From: Geobacter sp.
Lineage (GTDB): Bacteria > Desulfobacterota > Desulfuromonadia > Geobacterales > DSM-12255
Reading direction: 5' to 3'
Length of the DNA: 64,000 nucleotides
Assembly (NCBI GenBank): GCA_009886125.1
Contig: VFJK01000016.1
Location: 1 to 64,000 of the forward strand
This document shows positions 43,621 to 52,480 of the stretch, piece by piece; the stretch's first letter is position 1; each line of letters begins with the position of its first letter. A program made the translations under genes and the position numbers. The notes under the pieces are model-generated. The model was not told where the DNA came from. It searched no databases and saw only the letters and a list, made by a program, of their open reading frames with translations.

Positions 43621-45071
43621 AGCAACGCCCTGATGTTCGCTAACACTTCTGCACTCTCAGCATCCAGTACGGCGATCTCGTCCATGATCTCTTGCGGGGT
43701 GCGGTGGGTGATTACCTCGCCGCCGTCAGGGTTCTTCACTGACAGGTCATAGGTGGTCTGGTCGATACCGGCGACATCAACACTCCAACTTTTGGGGGAG
43801 TCAGCACAGGTCTTTTGCAGTTCGACGAACTCTGCCATGTCAGCATCATTGAGGGGGTTGGTCTTGCCCATGTTGCGACCGGGATCAAGGGAGTAGTACC
43901 AGACCTTGCGGGTAGGTGCACCCTTCTCGAAGAACAGCACCACGGTCTTGACTCCTGCACCTTGGAACGTACCCCCAGGACAATCAAGGACAGTGTGCAG
44001 GTTACAGCTTTCCAGTAGCAGCTTCCGCAGACTCACCGAAGCATTGTCAGTATTGGAGAGGAAGGTATTTTTGATAACCACGCCAGCCCTACCACCAGCC
44101 CTGAGCATCTTTATGAAGTGTTGCAGGAAGAGGAAGGCTGTCTCGCCAGTACGGATAGGAAAGTTCTGCTGTACCTCCTTGCGCTCTTTACCGCCGAAGG
44201 GTGGATTAGCAAGGATGATGTCGTAACGGTCTTTCTCCTGAACGTCAGCAAGGTTCTCTGCCAGTGTGTTGGTGTGGATGATGTTGGGTGCCTCTATGCC
44301 ATGAAGAATCATATTCATAATGGCGATGACATAAGCCAGCGACTTCTTCTCCTTGCCGTAGAAGGTGCATTCCTGAAGGGTCTTCAAGTCGTCGGTGGTC
44401 AGGTTGGGTCTATCCTTCAGGTAATCGAAAGCCTCACACAAGAAGCCTGCGGAACCTACCGCGCCGTCATAGATACGCTTGCCGATCTCTGGCTTCACCA
44501 CCTGAACAATGGCACGGATCAAAGGGCGTGGGGTGTAATACTCGCCGCCGTTCCTGCCAGCATTACCCATGTTCTTGATCTTGGCTTCGTAGAGGTGGGA
44601 CAGTTCGTGTTTCTCTGTCTGGGAGCGAAAGCGTAGTTCGTCTATGTGGTCGATGATCTCCCGCAGGTTGTAGCCGCTGTGAATCTTGTTCTTGATCTCG
44701 CCGAAAATCTGACCGATCTTGTATTCGATGGTGTTGGGGCCACTGGCCTTCTGCTTGAAGCCGTGGAGGTAGGGGAACAGTTTACGATCTACAAAGTCCC
44801 GCAGATCATCGCCGGTCAGTGCCTTGTTATGGTCGAGCTTGCCGTCTCCGGTCTTAGGTGCTGCCCAACTTTCCCAGCGATAAGGCTCGTCAAGTATGAA
44901 GGTGTACTGCTTCCCCTCAAGGTCGGCCTCCATAGCCTTGTCCTGCTCCAGACCGTCAAGGTATTTCAGGAACAGCAACCACGAAGTCTGTTCTGCATAA
45001 TCAAGTTCACTACCGCAACCGGCCTCTTTCCAGAGAACGTCATCTATATTCTTGAATGCCTGTTCAAACAT
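43617..45071 (-). CDS. hsdM: type I restriction enzyme, modification subunit
   Basis: 484 aa N6-adenine methylase. Domain order: HsdM N-terminal, then the methylase with motif I in YDGAVGSAGFLCEAF and catalytic NPPFGGKERKEV. Motif I has DGAVGSAG in place of the usual DPACGSGG, within family variation. First gene of the operon; the promoter should lie in the 127-base gap at 45072-45198. Confidence 0.95.
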   Translation of the reverse strand: MFEQAFKNIDDVLWKEAGCGSELDYAEQTSWLLFLKYLDGLEQDKAMEADLEGKQYTFILDEPYRWESWAAPKTGDGKLDHNKALTGDDLRDFVDRKLFPYLHGFKQKASGPNTIEYKIGQIFGEIKNKIHSGYNLREIIDHIDELRFRSQTEKHELSHLYEAKIKNMGNAGRNGGEYYTPRPLIRAIVQVVKPEIGKRIYDGAVGSAGFLCEAFDYLKDRPNLTTDDLKTLQECTFYGKEKKSLAYVIAIMNMILHGIEAPNIIHTNTLAENLADVQEKDRYDIILANPPFGGKERKEVQQNFPIRTGETAFLFLQHFIKMLRAGGRAGVVIKNTFLSNTDNASVSLRKLLLESCNLHTVLDCPGGTFQGAGVKTVVLFFEKGAPTRKVWYYSLDPGRNMGKTNPLNDADMAEFVELQKTCADSPKSWSVDVAGIDQTTYDLSVKNPDGGEVITHRTPQEIMDEIAVLDAESAEVLANIRALL

Positions 45072-45198
45072 GGGACTCCTTCAGGTGGGGCAAAGTAAGG
45101 GGAGCATGAATTGGAACTCTACAATTTTTTGACAATCTTTACAACGGGAGATGGAAAGAGTCTGAAATTATTGAAATACTCGAAGGGCGAAAGCTTTC

Positions 45199-46092
45199 TC
45201 ACTCCATATTTTTCAATCTGAAAAAGTCAAGTGCAGCAATTTCCTTAAATTTATCACAAATCGGCTCATTAAATTCACGCAAATACTTTGCAACCGCTTC
45301 GTTACCGAGCAATCTTTTCAAATATGCCTGCATAGATGTCATGTCTATCATTGCTGTTCCATACTGCTCCTTCAATGAGCCTATTTCACTGGACAAGGCA
45401 AGACTCTCTTCTTCAAGACGAGCCTGGCGCGCCAGAATTGCCGGAGTTTCCTTTTTGGGTTTGCCATTATTGACAAGCTGATGTGTGGGCGTTGCTTCCA
45501 GAAGTGCCTTGGCATAGCTGGAGGTGAACTTATTCTGGTCATTCATCAGCATGGCAGCGGTAATTTGCCGAGGAGCTTTCATTTTTCTCAACACCCTGAA
45601 AACCGGTTCCGGCACAGCCTTATCCTTCAGTAAATCGACAGCCTCCGGGCAGATACCACCAAGCAGATACCTCTTGTTTCTGATTGTTCGGATATCAAGA
45701 TTCAAAGCACTGGCAAGCTTATCTTCAGAAACTCCTGATTGCACAGCCTTCACAATCATACGATGTTCCTGAATTGCTGAAAGTCGATTGATGTATTTAT
45801 TGTAAGTGTAGGTCTCATCATCAGTGGAGATAAGGCAGAAGACTCGCTCCATTCCCAATTCCTTCAGAGCCATTATACGCAAATGTCCATCTAGCAGAAG
45901 ATATCCTTCTCCTTTCTTAACCGGAGCGACCACAGGGGCTTCAATAAGTCCCACTTCCCGTATGGAAGAAAGAACCTGAGCATACTTTCTACCTTGCCTT
46001 ACATAAGTAGAAATAATTTTTGTGGGGAGCAGCTCCTCCACGGCAAGTTCTATCAGATTTTCCTGGAATCCCTGTTTAATTCTGTTTGCCAT
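45199..46092 (-). CDS. ParB/RepB-like partition family protein
   Basis: 297 aa. An N-terminal ParB-type nuclease-like fold (LLPTKIISTYVR; YLLLDGHLRIMALKELG) is followed by a helix-turn-helix (SEDKLASALNLDIRTIRNKR) and a C-terminal RepB-type domain. Chromosomal or plasmid ParB acts with ParA; no ParA is near. It is the third gene of a tightly packed recombinase-ParB-RepB set, five bases after the ParB-like gene, and points to a recurring cassette rather than to plasmid partition. Confidence 0.85.
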   Translation of the reverse strand: MANRIKQGFQENLIELAVEELLPTKIISTYVRQGRKYAQVLSSIREVGLIEAPVVAPVKKGEGYLLLDGHLRIMALKELGMERVFCLISTDDETYTYNKYINRLSAIQEHRMIVKAVQSGVSEDKLASALNLDIRTIRNKRYLLGGICPEAVDLLKDKAVPEPVFRVLRKMKAPRQITAAMLMNDQNKFTSSYAKALLEATPTHQLVNNGKPKKETPAILARQARLEEESLALSSEIGSLKEQYGTAMIDMTSMQAYLKRLLGNEAVAKYLREFNEPICDKFKEIAALDFFRLKNME

Positions 46093-46097
46093 AGCCG

Positions 46098-46964
46098 TTA
46101 CCTTTTCAAAATATCCGTTACATGTAGAGGAATTTCATTCATGCCGACGGCTTTTAGTTGATTGGTAAAATGGACATCATTCAATAACTGGCGAAGGACC
46201 ATGGACGTGTAGTCCAAAACATGCTTAATATAGTTTGATTGAGCCAGTAACCGCTTCTTCTCCTTAGCGCCCTTTTCATAGGCTGCAATCAAATCTTCTG
46301 CGGAAACTTTGGCATTATTACGTTGTGGAGTTGAAAGCCCTTTACCGTAGTGTTGACGACGAGAGATAATTTTTTGCGCAGCAACAAGCTTTTTCCCGGA
46401 CAATGCTCCCGATTCATACGCTTCTGTCAAGGCTCTCTGTACGGCTGTGTCATCTTCCGAAGCTATGTTCAGCGCCTGATATAAAGGGATTCGTCCCTTT
46501 TCTACTGCATTGACCAAGTATTCCTCTCCCTGTTCGAGCAGGCGGATGATGCCTCGAATATAGTCTTTACCAAGATTGGTCTTGGCAGCAATGGCATCAT
46601 CTTCGTAACCCTGACTTTTCAGATACTTGATGCTTTGAAGGAGTTCCAAAGCATTACCATTGCGCCGGGCGATATTCTCCACCAGACTCATAATATGCGC
46701 ATCTTCTTCACTTACTTCGCGAACGATAGCGGGGATTTCCGTTTCTCCAGCACTAACAAAGGCCTCAAGCCTGCCCTGCCCACAAACAAGGTCATATTTC
46801 TTGCCATTTTTAGCATCTTGCCTGGGAGTTACCGTTATGGGCCGTTTCAAGCCGACGCTCAGAATGTTTTGCCGTATTTCTTCGGCAATAATTTGATTGC
46901 GTACCCTTGGATTCAAGATGTGAATATTTTCAATGGGAATAAGTACTATTGCCCCTGGATCCAT
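46098..46964 (-). CDS. ParB-like protein
   Basis: 288 aa. ParB N-domain with IPIENIHILNPRVRNQIIAE, VCGQGRLEAFVSAGETEIPA and IMSLVENIARRN (the ParB box II form), then a helix-turn-helix (DDAIAAKTNLGKDYIRG). It overlaps the end of the recombinase by 35 bases and precedes the RepB-type gene by five. Likely DNA-binding partner of the recombinase; ParA is absent. Confidence 0.88.
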   Translation of the reverse strand: MDPGAIVLIPIENIHILNPRVRNQIIAEEIRQNILSVGLKRPITVTPRQDAKNGKKYDLVCGQGRLEAFVSAGETEIPAIVREVSEEDAHIMSLVENIARRNGNALELLQSIKYLKSQGYEDDAIAAKTNLGKDYIRGIIRLLEQGEEYLVNAVEKGRIPLYQALNIASEDDTAVQRALTEAYESGALSGKKLVAAQKIISRRQHYGKGLSTPQRNNAKVSAEDLIAAYEKGAKEKKRLLAQSNYIKHVLDYTSMVLRQLLNDVHFTNQLKAVGMNEIPLHVTDILKR

Positions 46965-48561
46965 CTTCTACCGCCTTATCTAGGGAAATGTTAATGCTCA
47001 AATTAAGCAAGTAATCCAAAGTGTCAGTACGAAAGCTGTCCAGAAACCCTACATTGTCTTCCGAGAGCCTTATCTGTTCATATGAACATTCCAACGCGGG
47101 CAGGATATAGTAATCGTGGATTGCTTCATTACGGGTGTCCATGCGTACCGCTACGGTGATGTCAGGATGAAGGCCACTATCAAAACGGATTTTCCAGCGC
47201 CGGGTTCCGGCTGGCGTGGTAAAGCAACGGCTGATGACAACCGAAATACATAGATTGTAATTCAATTCCAACAGGCCGCTTTCCGGATCTATGGGAATTT
47301 GTCTGCCGCAAAGATTCTCTATGCAGCGAACAACATCAGCCACAATCTCGGCATGGAGGGCGCGCAACCGTTGGTTTATGGCAACATACTGATAGTCGCG
47401 CTCTGGGGTATAGCCGATCATCCGATAGGCCCGCAAAAGTCCTCCGAAGCGTGTGCGAATCATACTGCTAGGAGGCAAAAAATCAGCTTCGTCAATGATT
47501 AGCGCGGAAAGGCGTCCCTGCCTGGCATATAAGTCCCGTAGCCCCTGCAACAGTTCTTCGTCGGTAGTCTTCTTGTTCCGCTCCCGGTAAATCCCTTGGA
47601 CAGTATAGAAACGCTCCACATCCACTATGGGTTCAAAGGCGTGATCCTTGCGGACCCACTTGCTTTCCGGATTCGGCTTAGCTTTGCTCTTCATCTTGCC
47701 CGATGTGCGGTTGAATAAGTTGTTGCCGACATATTTTTCATTGGTGAGTACTTCGCACACAGTCCCTCGTGACCATGGACGGCCAAAATGGTTTTTCACT
47801 CCTTGTGCGTTCAGTTGCGTCGCAATTTCAGTTTCACTTATCCCGGCAATGAACTGGTCATAAATCCAGAGCACAATCCCACGTTCTTCGTCTGAGCCCG
47901 GCATCAGAATCACCCGCTCGGTGAGCAGGCTTTTACGCTGACCCATTGCCAATTCCTGCTTGGGTCTACCGGTTTCGTCCAGCAACATGCGCCGTAGCCC
48001 AAAACCCGCCACACCTCCCTGCCTGAATCCTTTTGTCACCAGGTTGCATTGTCCCACCCACACCTTCTGTGAAAGCTGTCTGCAATAGTCGCTGGCGCTT
48101 TCGTCTCGAAGCAGCGTCATAATACGGTCGGCAATGTTGCTGGTTAACGTAAGTGGCTTTTCGCACGACTGGCACAAAACGTTTTTGCGTTCCAGTCGCA
48201 TGCGGTGATAATCAGCCTCACGACTGTCTACAAACCGTCCCCAACGGCTTTCATCCAGATACAAGACAATGTTGAACGCACTGCGTCCTTGCTCCACATC
48301 ATCAATCAAGGTCTGAAACTGTTCCCGCTTTTCCGTGTTTATTCCGCTAACCCCCAGGTCAGCATAGGTTTTGATAATTTCAATGCCATATTGAGCGGCA
48401 TAGGCACGTATTGCTCGTTCCTGATTTTCCGGCGACTCCACCTGCAATTCTGTGGACATACGGATATACATGGCCCCCTTCAGGCGAAGGCTCATTATTT
48501 GACTTGGAGTATATGCCGTTCCCGTTTGCAGCATTTTCTGCGTATCTCCTTGTTTACACAT
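46930..48561 (-). CDS. large serine recombinase
   Basis: 543 aa. The catalytic domain has YIRMSTELQVESPENQ with Ser at about 36 and DLGVSGINTEKREQFQ; then a Recombinase domain (GISETEIATQLNAQGVKNHFG) and a zinc-ribbon-type C-terminal region. The start ATG at 48561 has GGAG upstream; an internal ATG at residue 10 follows AAGGAG. It is the first gene of the three-gene set with ParB and RepB proteins. It may move this set or a larger segment; the target site is unknown. Confidence 0.9.
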   Translation of the reverse strand: MCKQGDTQKMLQTGTAYTPSQIMSLRLKGAMYIRMSTELQVESPENQERAIRAYAAQYGIEIIKTYADLGVSGINTEKREQFQTLIDDVEQGRSAFNIVLYLDESRWGRFVDSREADYHRMRLERKNVLCQSCEKPLTLTSNIADRIMTLLRDESASDYCRQLSQKVWVGQCNLVTKGFRQGGVAGFGLRRMLLDETGRPKQELAMGQRKSLLTERVILMPGSDEERGIVLWIYDQFIAGISETEIATQLNAQGVKNHFGRPWSRGTVCEVLTNEKYVGNNLFNRTSGKMKSKAKPNPESKWVRKDHAFEPIVDVERFYTVQGIYRERNKKTTDEELLQGLRDLYARQGRLSALIIDEADFLPPSSMIRTRFGGLLRAYRMIGYTPERDYQYVAINQRLRALHAEIVADVVRCIENLCGRQIPIDPESGLLELNYNLCISVVISRCFTTPAGTRRWKIRFDSGLHPDITVAVRMDTRNEAIHDYYILPALECSYEQIRLSEDNVGFLDSFRTDTLDYLLNLSINISLDKAVEDGSRGNSTYSH

Positions 48562-48600
48562 CAGAATACTCCAGAAATACTTTCAACCAACAAGGGCCGT

Positions 48601-48864
48601 ATGTCTAGAAAGATTCTGTGGCAGATTTGCCACAAAAACGAACTCAACAATGGCGAGCTAACGAGATATATTGTGAAGATGCTACGAGAGCAGGGGATTA
48701 CGACAAAGCAGGCGGCTCGTGACCTCAACATACCTGTCGAACGGGCACGGAACTGGTATTATCGGGATACTGGAATGACAGCTCTTGATTTGCTAAGGAT
48801 GATGCAGACGTATGAGTGTCTCAGGCAGGCAGTTGAAAGTTCATTGTCACTCGAATCCAGTTGA
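48601..48864 (+). CDS. small helix-turn-helix protein
   Basis: 87 aa, divergent from the recombinase with only 39 bases between start codons. The sequence REQGITTKQAARDLNIPVERARNWYYRDTGM is a helix-turn-helix. It probably regulates the recombinase operon or its own promoter. An open frame continues upstream over the recombinase gene but ATG 48601 is the first plausible start. Confidence 0.7.
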   Translation: MSRKILWQICHKNELNNGELTRYIVKMLREQGITTKQAARDLNIPVERARNWYYRDTGMTALDLLRMMQTYECLRQAVESSLSLESS

Positions 48865-48986
48865 AAAGACTTGCCTAAAGATGCTCCCGAGCTACTGCGA
48901 CAACTGCACCGTCAAGTACAACTATCGTAACGTGACGCGCCGGATTTATCTTTAGAACCGTGCAGCGGCATACCCCTCATGAATTC

Positions 48987-49304
48987 TCAAGCCCTATCAG
49001 TAAGCTCTTTTTTTTCTTCACTTAAAATAATGTTCATGATCTGAGATCTCGCTCTAGCATGCTGTGGAGAGCTAAAGCCACTCTTAAGTTTTACAATTAT
49101 ATTATCCACTGACGGCCCAAACCCCTCCTCCCGGCCACTAATTATATTCATCATATGAATAATAAATGAGCCCGGAGGATCAACCAAATTCCTCTCATAT
49201 TTTGAAATCTCACCTTGCGCCCGGCCCAGAAGTTTAGCAAACTCTTTCTGAGTTAAGCAGCACAATTTACGAGCTTTCTTAACAATATCCCCAGACTGTT
49301 TCAT
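48987..49304 (-). CDS. XRE-family regulator of the QueC-like operon
   Basis: 105 aa. The helix-turn-helix reads LTQKEFAKLLGRAQGEISKYER. It is divergent from the OGG-like gene, with two palindromes in the gap of about 110 bases, so it is the likely repressor of that operon. The rest of the protein has no recognised ligand-binding domain. Confidence 0.85.
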   Translation of the reverse strand: MKQSGDIVKKARKLCCLTQKEFAKLLGRAQGEISKYERNLVDPPGSFIIHMMNIISGREEGFGPSVDNIIVKLKSGFSSPQHARARSQIMNIILSEEKKELTDRA

Positions 49305-49312
49305 GAAAACAA

Positions 49313-49368
49313 TATTCCGTATTTTGAGGAATAAACGCGAAGTAAATAATATTCATTTATTGAATATT
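49313..49368. promoter_or_regulatory. two operator-like palindromes before the OGG-like gene
   Basis: TATTCC-(9)-GGAATA at 49313-49333 and AATATTCA-(5)-TGAATATT at 49348-49368 (exact arms) lie in the divergent gap. Both share the TATTC/GAATA half, as expected for one XRE-type dimer binding two sites. Confidence 0.5.
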
Positions 49369-49417
49369 TTGTCAAGATGAGTTATGTATTGTAAAATTAA
49401 ATAATTCGGTGATTGTC

Positions 49418-50236
49418 ATGGCTCAAGCAGTTTTAGGAATAATAGCTGGAGAAGTAAGGGAGTTATTTCTTCCAGACCCAAGTAAAAAGCTAATGGACGG
49501 AGTTGTTTGGGGAGAGTTTGATGTTTTTTTTACCCCTGCATTCTGGGCCGTCCAAGCGTGGCTTGACAGTGACCAGAATAAGTACAGCTTATACAGGCTG
49601 GGGAATTCACTTCAGGAGGAGGTTGCAGCTTGTCTCTTAGGTGGACACGGAATACCTTCAGAAGTTGGATTGGCTGCTTACAGGAGAGTAAAAGAAAAAG
49701 GATTACTGGCTAAAGAATCACTCACCATGGAAGAGGTAGCTGAAGTATTAAAGGAGCCGCTTAAAGTTAATGAGCGACAAATCCACTACCGATTTTGGAA
49801 ACAAAAATCTCGTTATCTGTGCGAATCACTGAAAGCTATCTCAAAAGGCGTACCTTCTTACGATGACCATAAAGCTTTTCGAAACTGGTTAGTAGAAAAT
49901 CTACAGGGCGTCGGACCAAAGACAGCATCGTGGATAACCCGTAATTGGCTATCGAGCGATGATGTAGCTATAATTGATATCCATATCCAGCGGGCGGGGT
50001 TACATGCAGGTTTCTTTGAACAAGGCTTTTCCGTCGAGAAAAATTACTACCTGATGGAAGATCGATTTTTGCAATTTGCCTCCGCTCTCAACATAAAGCC
50101 AGCAATGCTAGATACGCTTATATGGCGTCAGATGAAAGATTTTAGTTCCACCCCTCTCAGAGTAAAATCGAATCATAATTACCCTATTCAACAGCCCTCC
50201 CTGTTCAACCACTATCCCCATGCGGCAGCATGCTAG
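49418..50236 (+). CDS. OGG-like helix-hairpin-helix DNA glycosylase
   Basis: 272 aa. The HhH-GPD core is GVGPKTASWITRNWL with the catalytic Lys at about 168, and IIDIHIQRAG with the catalytic Asp at about 187, as in 8-oxoguanine glycosylase/lyases. The N-terminal 120 residues are not the classic OGG1 part. OGG-like genes occur in type IV CBASS next to QueC-like and TGT-like genes, which makes the context here notable. Start ATG at 49418 with GGTGA; a GTG nine bases upstream is possible. First gene of the operon. Confidence 0.82.
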   Translation: MAQAVLGIIAGEVRELFLPDPSKKLMDGVVWGEFDVFFTPAFWAVQAWLDSDQNKYSLYRLGNSLQEEVAACLLGGHGIPSEVGLAAYRRVKEKGLLAKESLTMEEVAEVLKEPLKVNERQIHYRFWKQKSRYLCESLKAISKGVPSYDDHKAFRNWLVENLQGVGPKTASWITRNWLSSDDVAIIDIHIQRAGLHAGFFEQGFSVEKNYYLMEDRFLQFASALNIKPAMLDTLIWRQMKDFSSTPLRVKSNHNYPIQQPSLFNHYPHAAAC

Positions 50237-50331
50237 TCATCAACGCATATCTTATTTACAACAAATTAAAAAACCATTAAGGTGCTGAAATAATATCTGT
50301 CAATAATTACATTTGTTGATTAGGGGGACTT

Positions 50332-50667
50332 ATGTCTGGTGGGGATTTTTCAGGTGGAGGCGGAGGTCCTGACGAAGTATTTGATTGTGCTTCAATATTT
50401 GAAAAAACGATCCTTAATTCGCCAAAACCTGATGTTATCTCTAAATTAAAAGTGGGAGACGTTTTAACTCTCGAATTAAAGCAATATGATGAGAAAAAAA
50501 GCCTAGTTGCAGTTACAAGTGATAATGAGGTTGCTGGCTCAATAACTTCAGCTACATTATCCAAAATAAAAAATTGCATAGATCAAGGTTTTAGTTATAT
50601 CTCAATAGTAGAAAGCATTGAAGGCGGAAGATGCACTGTTCTTTTAAGGCCGGAAACGGCATTATGA
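50332..50667 (+). CDS. small protein with Gly-rich N-terminus
   Basis: 111 aa. It begins MSGGDFSGGGGGPDEVFDC, a flexible Gly-rich tail, followed by a compact beta-rich part (SKLKVGDVLTLELKQYD; VAGSITSATLSKI; GGRCTVLLRP) that may resemble the HIRAN or another small beta barrel. I have an impression of similar proteins near QueC-like genes but cannot check. It overlaps the next gene by four bases (ATGA), so it is translated with it in step. The GGGGGA ribosome site is strong. A Gly-rich exposed N-terminus suits a protein whose N-terminus is modified by a partner enzyme; that is inference. Confidence 0.65.
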   Translation: MSGGDFSGGGGGPDEVFDCASIFEKTILNSPKPDVISKLKVGDVLTLELKQYDEKKSLVAVTSDNEVAGSITSATLSKIKNCIDQGFSYISIVESIEGGRCTVLLRPETAL

Positions 50668-51887
50668 TCTCCATTGCCGGAGGTGCATATTACGAATACT
50701 GCATTTCACCAGAGTGGAAGTATCTATATGGCTCAGGCTTGCGGGCCGCTGCTGCGATTTCTGCTTTATGTAATAAAATCAGCCTCTATGCCTATGTCGA
50801 TGAAGCATCTTCAGATCAGGTTTGTTCGTTAGCTGACGCATTTGGAATAACTGTAATACCTCAAACTTCAACCAAGACTATAAGATTCAATTATTTCCAT
50901 GGGCTGTCCGTTCCAGTAATAACCCCTTCGCTTCATGCGATCACTAAGCAAAAACCTTTGGTTGTAAACGACAATGTAGTCTTAAGATTTGGAATGCTTG
51001 AAGGAGAGGCGGTCGTACATGGCGATAAGGTTGTCTATGACCCCCAGGCTGCAGAACAGATAGCACCTTTCCATTACAACGGATCTACCGCTAAACAATT
51101 GGCCATTGTGGCAAATATGAGGGAATGCCGGATGCTAACCGGCAAAGACGACTTTTTGGAGATTATAAAAGATCTTTTCAGCAACCATGCTTGTGATGTT
51201 GCCGTAATCAAACGTGGCAGTTTAGGGACTTGCGTAGTAACAAAAGCTAATAGCGACCATATAGAAACAATACCGGCATTTAAAACTGATAGGGTCTGGC
51301 CTATAGGTTCGGGAGATATTTTTTCTGCAATCTTTTCTTTTTACTGGGGAGTCCAGAACTGCGACCCAGTGAGTGCTGCAAAATCCGCTTCGCTAGCTAC
51401 TGCTACATATTGTTCAAACCAAGTACTACCGATTCCCGAAGACTTTATGTCGAACTTCTCAAAACTTACTCCAATTGCTCCTAAAGTTAAGATCGAGACA
51501 GACAAGAAACTAATCTACTTGGCAGGACCTTTTTTCAATCTAAGTCAGCGTTGGTTGGTAGAAGAAGCCCGAAATTCGTTGATGCATCAAGGAATGAAGG
51601 TCTTTTCTCCACTCCATGATGTTGGAAGGGGAACGGGCCGTGATGTTGCCCCTGCCGATCTAAATGGACTCGACGAGTCAGCAGTGGTTCTTGCACTTGT
51701 CGATGGATTGGACCCTGGAACAATCTTCGAAATAGGTTATGCAAGAGCCAAAAACATTCCAGTAATCTGTTTCGTCCAGACTGAAAAGGAAGAAGACTTG
51801 AAAATGATGGTGGGGAGTGAATGCAAAATGGTCAACGACTTCACAACAGCAATTTATCAAACTGCATGGACATTCCTAGAACTATGA
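50664..51887 (+). CDS. PfkB-type kinase fused to nucleoside 2-deoxyribosyltransferase
   Basis: 407 aa. Residues 1-265 are a PfkB/ribokinase-type fold with the anion-hole/catalytic motif GSGD at 215-218; the N-terminal motif is atypical. Residues 283-407 are a nucleoside 2-deoxyribosyltransferase-like domain with LIYLAGPFF and the D-x5-GT-x2-E-x-GYA catalytic block (Glu356). The fusion suggests a step that takes apart or rebuilds a nucleoside or nucleotide. The substrate is unknown, and a deazapurine is possible given the QueC-like neighbour. It overlaps the genes on both sides by four bases. Confidence 0.8.
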   Translation: MISIAGGAYYEYCISPEWKYLYGSGLRAAAAISALCNKISLYAYVDEASSDQVCSLADAFGITVIPQTSTKTIRFNYFHGLSVPVITPSLHAITKQKPLVVNDNVVLRFGMLEGEAVVHGDKVVYDPQAAEQIAPFHYNGSTAKQLAIVANMRECRMLTGKDDFLEIIKDLFSNHACDVAVIKRGSLGTCVVTKANSDHIETIPAFKTDRVWPIGSGDIFSAIFSFYWGVQNCDPVSAAKSASLATATYCSNQVLPIPEDFMSNFSKLTPIAPKVKIETDKKLIYLAGPFFNLSQRWLVEEARNSLMHQGMKVFSPLHDVGRGTGRDVAPADLNGLDESAVVLALVDGLDPGTIFEIGYARAKNIPVICFVQTEKEEDLKMMVGSECKMVNDFTTAIYQTAWTFLEL

Positions 51888-52480
51888 AAAAATCAATACT
51901 ATTATCCGGCGGTATCGATTCTGTTGCTTTGTGTTATTGGCTTCGCCCTGATGTTGCAATAACCATTGACTACGGTCAGTTGCCAGCACCTGCAGAAATT
52001 GAAGTGTCCAGGAAGATTTGCAAAGAATTAGACATCCCGCATGAGGTGGTTTCCGTGGATTGTCGTCGTCTTGGCAGTGGCGACTTGGCTGGGACAGAAT
52101 CTTTAGGGATATCACCGTCACGGGAATGGTGGCCGTACCGAAACCAGCTTTTAGCAACCATTGCTGCTATGAAATCAATTGAGCTTGGGGTTGGTGAAAT
52201 AATTTTCGGTTCTGTTAAGTCTGATAGTTTCCACGCTGACGGAACTTTCGCTTTTTACACTCAACTTAATAGTTTATTAAAGATGCAAGAAGGAGGATTA
52301 ACGGTATCTGTCCCGGCTATCACAATGTCGTCAGGAGAACTCGTTCTTGCTTCGGGCATACCATCCTCACTGTTGTGCTGGGCGCACTCTTGCCATATTA
52401 GTGATGTTGCATGCGGCAATTGTAGGGGTTGCTTCAAACATCAGTCAGTAATGCATGAAATCGGATATGGATTTTATTGA
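51884..52480 (+). CDS. QueC-like 7-cyano-7-deazaguanine synthase homologue
   Basis: 198 aa, shorter than QueC (about 230). The PP-loop motif is SGGIDS at 8-13; a WPYRNQLL block stands where QueC has VPGRN; the zinc site is Cys170, 177, 180, 183 (C-x6-C-x2-C-x2-C; QueC has C-x8-C-x2-C-x2-C). QueC makes preQ0 from 7-carboxy-7-deazaguanine with ammonia and ATP. Here no queD, queE, folE or tgt is near, so the product is probably used for a separate purpose. Type IV CBASS carries a QueC-like protein (Cap9). Overlaps both neighbours. Confidence 0.85.
   Translation: MKKSILLSGGIDSVALCYWLRPDVAITIDYGQLPAPAEIEVSRKICKELDIPHEVVSVDCRRLGSGDLAGTESLGISPSREWWPYRNQLLATIAAMKSIELGVGEIIFGSVKSDSFHADGTFAFYTQLNSLLKMQEGGLTVSVPAITMSSGELVLASGIPSSLLCWAHSCHISDVACGNCRGCFKHQSVMHEIGYGFY

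Noticed and set aside
45199..46964. The two ParB-like genes as a plasmid partition system
   Set aside because: No ParA gene, no clear parS sites, and the genes overlap with a serine recombinase inside a chromosomal island.
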